DNA from: Aquimarina rhabdastrellae
GTDB taxonomy: Bacteria > Bacteroidota > Bacteroidia > Flavobacteriales > Flavobacteriaceae
DNA: 64,000 nt
NCBI GenBank assembly: GCA_947387485.1
Contig: CANDNT010000009.1
Location: forward strand, 62,001-126,000
Direction of reading: 5' to 3'
Under the pieces are notes generated by a model, which worked only from the letters and a program-made list of their open reading frames with translations, was not told where the DNA came from and searched no databases. Made by a program: the position numbers and the translations under genes. Each line of letters begins with the position of its first letter. The first letter of the stretch is position 1. Shown here piece after piece: positions 61,068 to 64,000 of the stretch.

Positions 61068-61703
61068 ATGAAAAAAATAGTATTCATCGTATTAGCATTT
61101 TGTTTTGTGCAAGTAGTACAAGCTCAAAACGCAAAGACCATACTGGATGAGGTTTCTAGCAAAGTAAAATCATATGATAATATTGTTATAGGATTTAAAT
61201 ATGCCTTAAAAAACACAAAAGAAGACGTATATCAAGAGACAAGAGGAGATGTGGTCTTAAAAAATAATAACTATGTACTTAACCTAATGGGAAGTACACG
61301 TATGTATGATGGAAAAAAATTATATGTAATTATCCCAGAAGACGAAGAAATTAATATTTCTACACAAAGTGAAGAAGAAGACGATAGTATTACACCATCA
61401 AAAATGCTAACGTTTTATGAAGAAGGATATACCTATAAAAAAGACATTGTACAAAATGTAAAAGGAAGAAAAATTCAGTACATAAAATTAACCCCAATAG
61501 ATACTAATAGTGAATTAAAAGAAATTTTATTGGGAATTGATGTACAAACGAAGCATATTTACAAAATGATTCAAACACAGAATAACGGTACACAGATTAC
61601 AATTACAGTGAACAGCTTTAAAACAAATCAGCCGTTATCCAAAACACAATTTGTTTTTGATGAATCAAAATATAGCAACTATTATATCAACCGTTTAGAT
61701 TAA
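61068..61703 (+). CDS. LolA-like outer-membrane lipoprotein carrier
   Basis: A 211-residue periplasmic protein with signal peptide 1-19 (VVQAQ). The rest fits the LolA/LolB half-barrel: SKVKSYDNIVIGFKYALKNT, GDVVLKNNNYVLNLMG, MYDGKKLYVIIPEDEEINIS. It is predicted to ferry lipoproteins from the inner to the outer membrane. It is 63 nt after ftsK and 7 nt before the permease gene, the usual order in Bacteroidota. Confidence 0.9.
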   Translation: MKKIVFIVLAFCFVQVVQAQNAKTILDEVSSKVKSYDNIVIGFKYALKNTKEDVYQETRGDVVLKNNNYVLNLMGSTRMYDGKKLYVIIPEDEEINISTQSEEEDDSITPSKMLTFYEEGYTYKKDIVQNVKGRKIQYIKLTPIDTNSELKEILLGIDVQTKHIYKMIQTQNNGTQITITVNSFKTNQPLSKTQFVFDESKYSNYYINRLD

Positions 61704-61710
61704 ATATCCC

Positions 61711-63150
61711 TTGAAAATATTAGATCGATATATTCTAGTAACTTTTTTAAAGACATTTTTTCCGCTCTTTATTATCATATTACTCATCTTTATCTTGCAA
61801 ATGATATGGTTATTCATATCAGAATTGGCAGGAAAAGATATTGATATCTTAGTAATCCTTAAGTTTTTATTATATGGAACACCGCGATTGATTCCTATGA
61901 TATTACCATTGACAATTTTATTGACGTCAATTATGACCTTTGGTAACTTTGCAGAGAATTATGAGTTTGCAGCAATGAAATCTTCTGGAATATCGCTACA
62001 AAGAGCAATGCGAGTATTAAGTGTTTTTATTGTGCTTTTAGGGTTTGGTGCATTCTTCTTTTCAAACGTGGTAATGCCATCTGCAGAAAAGAAGTTTATT
62101 AACCTAAGAAAGAACCTTGTTAAAGTTAAGCCAGCAATGGCAATAGCGCCTAATCAATTTAATGATTTAGGAGATATCAATATAAAAGTAGCAGAAAAAT
62201 ATGGTGAAAATGATGAGTTTTTAAAAGATGTAATTATACATAAGAAAGCATCAAGAGCTGGGAATTTTACAGTGATTAAAGCCAAAGAAGGAGAATTAAT
62301 GGGAAGTGTAGACTCAGAGTTAATTTCTCTAGTATTAAGTGATGGAAATTACTATGACGAAGTACAACAATCGTCACCAAAACAACAGCGAAAGTTACCT
62401 CTAGCTAAAGCTCATTTTGAAAAATATACGATCAATATTGATTTATCGAGTTTTAATGATGTCGATTTAAATAAGGAACAATATAAAAAAGGTCCAAAAA
62501 TGCTTAATGTAAATGAATTAGGTGATATTTTGGACTCATTATCTGGAGCTTACAATGCCGATAGAAAATCGATGGAAACTAAGATTGAGGCGCGTAATGG
62601 AATAAGCGAACTTAATAGAGATCTTACAATAGAAAAACCTAAAATATTAAGCGATACCGTAAAAACATACTTAGAATACTTTACTAATAAAGAGAAATCA
62701 CAAGTATATAAATTAGCCTTTTCTAATGTAGATGGATTGCAGCGTAATTTTAGAGCAACTATAAAAAATGCTAAAGTAAAAAGACGTTTCCTTAATAAAT
62801 ATGAGATGACTTTGCACGATAAATATGCCTTAGGTATAGCATGTGTATTGTTATTCTTTGTAGGAGCACCATTAGGGGCTATTATTCGTAAAGGAGGATT
62901 AGGACTCCCAATTATTATTGGAGTAATAATCTTTTTGAGCTATCACTTTATTGGACTTTTTGCAAACAATAGTGCAGAAGAAGGAGGAATACCTACATTT
63001 TTAGGATCGTGGTTATCGACATTTATTATATTTCCATTAAGTATATTCTTTACCTATAGAGCAACTAGAGATAGAGGAGTTACAAACATGGATGCAGTGA
63101 TACAACCTATAAAAGAATTCTTTCAAAAACGATTTTCAAAATCTAAATAA
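61711..63150 (+). CDS. LptF/LptG family permease, TTG start
   Basis: A 479-residue inner-membrane permease with three helices at the N-terminus (about 10-35, 50-80, 100-125) and three at the C-terminus (370-395, 398-420, 430-455), with a large periplasmic beta-jellyroll between. It belongs to the LptB2FG transporter that extracts lipopolysaccharide from the inner membrane. The start is TTG (TTGAAAATATTAGATCG): LKILDRYIL is the expected N-terminus. It is 7 nt after the LolA-like gene. Confidence 0.93.
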   Translation: MKILDRYILVTFLKTFFPLFIIILLIFILQMIWLFISELAGKDIDILVILKFLLYGTPRLIPMILPLTILLTSIMTFGNFAENYEFAAMKSSGISLQRAMRVLSVFIVLLGFGAFFFSNVVMPSAEKKFINLRKNLVKVKPAMAIAPNQFNDLGDINIKVAEKYGENDEFLKDVIIHKKASRAGNFTVIKAKEGELMGSVDSELISLVLSDGNYYDEVQQSSPKQQRKLPLAKAHFEKYTINIDLSSFNDVDLNKEQYKKGPKMLNVNELGDILDSLSGAYNADRKSMETKIEARNGISELNRDLTIEKPKILSDTVKTYLEYFTNKEKSQVYKLAFSNVDGLQRNFRATIKNAKVKRRFLNKYEMTLHDKYALGIACVLLFFVGAPLGAIIRKGGLGLPIIIGVIIFLSYHFIGLFANNSAEEGGIPTFLGSWLSTFIIFPLSIFFTYRATRDRGVTNMDAVIQPIKEFFQKRFSKSK

Positions 63151-63166
63151 AGCCATTCTTTTTAAA

Positions 63167-63174
63167 TATATTTG
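63167..63174 (+). promoter_or_regulatory. -7 box upstream of ribB
   Basis: TATATTTG 32 nt upstream of the ribB ATG; no clear -33. It may give ribB its own start within the block. Confidence 0.4.
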
Positions 63175-63206
63175 TTGAAAATAAACACAACATATTTCCA
63201 TAAATT

Positions 63207-64000
63207 ATGTCTGAAACGACAGTGACAAAAAAACGTATACAACTCAATACGATACAAGAAGCTATAGATGATATCCGCAAAGGAAAAGTAATTATAGTAG
63301 TTGATGATGAGGATAGAGAAAATGAAGGAGATTTTATTGCAGCAGCAGAGAAGGTAACTCCAGAGATGATTAACTTTATGGCCAAACACGGTCGAGGATT
63401 AATATGTACACCTTTAACAGAACAGCGCTGTGACGAATTGAAGTTGCATATGATGGTAGGTAACAATACCGATCCTATGGAAACAGCTTTTACAGTTTCA
63501 GTTGATTTAAAAGGACAAGGAGTTACTACAGGGATTTCGGCTAGCGATAGATCAAAAACGATCGAAGCTTTAATCAATGAAGATACTAAGTCTCATGATT
63601 TGGCTAGACCAGGACATATTTTTCCGCTTAAAGCGAAACAAGGAGGAGTATTAAGAAGAACAGGACATACAGAAGCAGCTATAGATTTTGCAAGATTAGC
63701 AGGGTTAAAACCAGCAGGAGTAATCGTTGAGATTATGAACGAAGATGGGACTATGGCAAGGTTACCAGAATTAGTAGAGGTAGCAAAAAAGTTTGACCTG
63801 AAATTAGTATCGATAGAAGATCTTGTAGCCTATAGAATGCAGCATGACTCTTTGATTGAGAAAAAAGAAGATTTTGATATAGTTACTCGTTTTGGAAAGT
63901 TTAGGTTACGTGCCTATAAACAAACTACAAACGATCAAATACATATCGCATTAACCAAAGGTACATGGGCAGAAAATGAGCCTGTGATGACTAGAATTAA
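63207..64000 (+). CDS. ribB: 3,4-dihydroxy-2-butanone-4-phosphate synthase, partial (RibB, likely RibBA)
   Basis: The first 264 codons, open at the window edge, starting MSETTVTKKRIQLNTIQEAI. RibB motifs are complete: DDEDRENEGDF, MAKHGRGLICTPL, TTGISASDRSKTIE, PGHIFPLKAKQGGVLRRTGH and EIMNEDGTMAR. About 50 residues past the RibB domain continue into what is probably a GTP cyclohydrolase II-like half (RFGKFRLRAYKQTTNDQIHI). It converts ribulose 5-phosphate to the four-carbon riboflavin precursor. Whether the second half is active cannot be judged here. Confidence 0.95.
   Translation, partial: MSETTVTKKRIQLNTIQEAIDDIRKGKVIIVVDDEDRENEGDFIAAAEKVTPEMINFMAKHGRGLICTPLTEQRCDELKLHMMVGNNTDPMETAFTVSVDLKGQGVTTGISASDRSKTIEALINEDTKSHDLARPGHIFPLKAKQGGVLRRTGHTEAAIDFARLAGLKPAGVIVEIMNEDGTMARLPELVEVAKKFDLKLVSIEDLVAYRMQHDSLIEKKEDFDIVTRFGKFRLRAYKQTTNDQIHIALTKGTWAENEPVMTRI

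Overview
The window is a strongly AT-rich chromosomal segment of a Flavobacteriaceae-type Bacteroidota. The evidence is TAnnTTTG-type promoters, two proteins with C-terminal type IX secretion (T9SS) sorting domains, two TonB-dependent or beta-barrel receptors with CarboxypepD_reg-like N-termini, BshB1 (bacillithiol synthesis), and many Bacteroidota DUF families (DUF4870, DUF4350, DUF4369, DUF6268, DUF6952). Genus is inference; marine flavobacteria of the Aquimarina/Kordia type would fit. No rRNA, CRISPR array, integrase, transposase or prophage gene was seen.

Layout. 1-1000: PspC-type protein (cut by the window edge), PadR regulator and DUF4870 protein in one operon. 1290-3330: small genes, including a 63-residue cysteine-rich peptide with a double-glycine-like leader. 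3384-9100: OxyR, then a TonB receptor downstream of a LytS/LytTR-type two-component pair. 9633-11630: secreted PI-PLC-like enzyme and DUF2141 protein. 11743-18690: the SpoIIM / DUF4129 / DUF4350 / MoxR / DUF58 operon with a divergent RDD gene; three of its genes start with TTG. 18734-20944: cyclophilin-type PPIase, CoA pyrophosphatase and acyltransferase. 21007-22377: about 1.4 kb without a credible protein gene but with five plus-strand terminator-like hairpins and a possible pseudoknot. 22378-24553: DUF6268 barrel protein and M57 lipoprotein protease. 24554-26160: decayed repeats, then four identical tandem tRNA-Ser(UGA) genes.

26281-37190: M28 peptidase, DEAD-box helicase, DUF4369 lipoprotein, DUF819 permease, an M61 / HAD / alpha-beta hydrolase operon, S1/P1 nuclease, AraC regulator and DoxX-like protein. 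37323-48260: conserved unknown, serine hydrolase, HtpG, KAS III, outer-membrane receptor, sodium symporter and unknown lipoprotein. 48800-49280: two tRNA-His genes separated by repeats. 49347-53643: BshB1, a trans-sulfuration enzyme and a TPR hybrid histidine kinase. 53910-64000: peroxiredoxin, thioredoxin and DUF6952; a secreted HELGH protease; then tpx, dgkA, ftsK, lolA-like, lptF/G and ribB (cut by the window edge) in a conserved co-directional block.

Most of the window is housekeeping and cell-envelope content. The least explained parts are the orphan cysteine-rich peptide, the terminator-rich gene-free region at 21-22.4 kb, the hairpins between htpG and the KAS III gene, the short element shared by the LytTR locus and its TonB receptor, and the repeat family around the tRNA genes.
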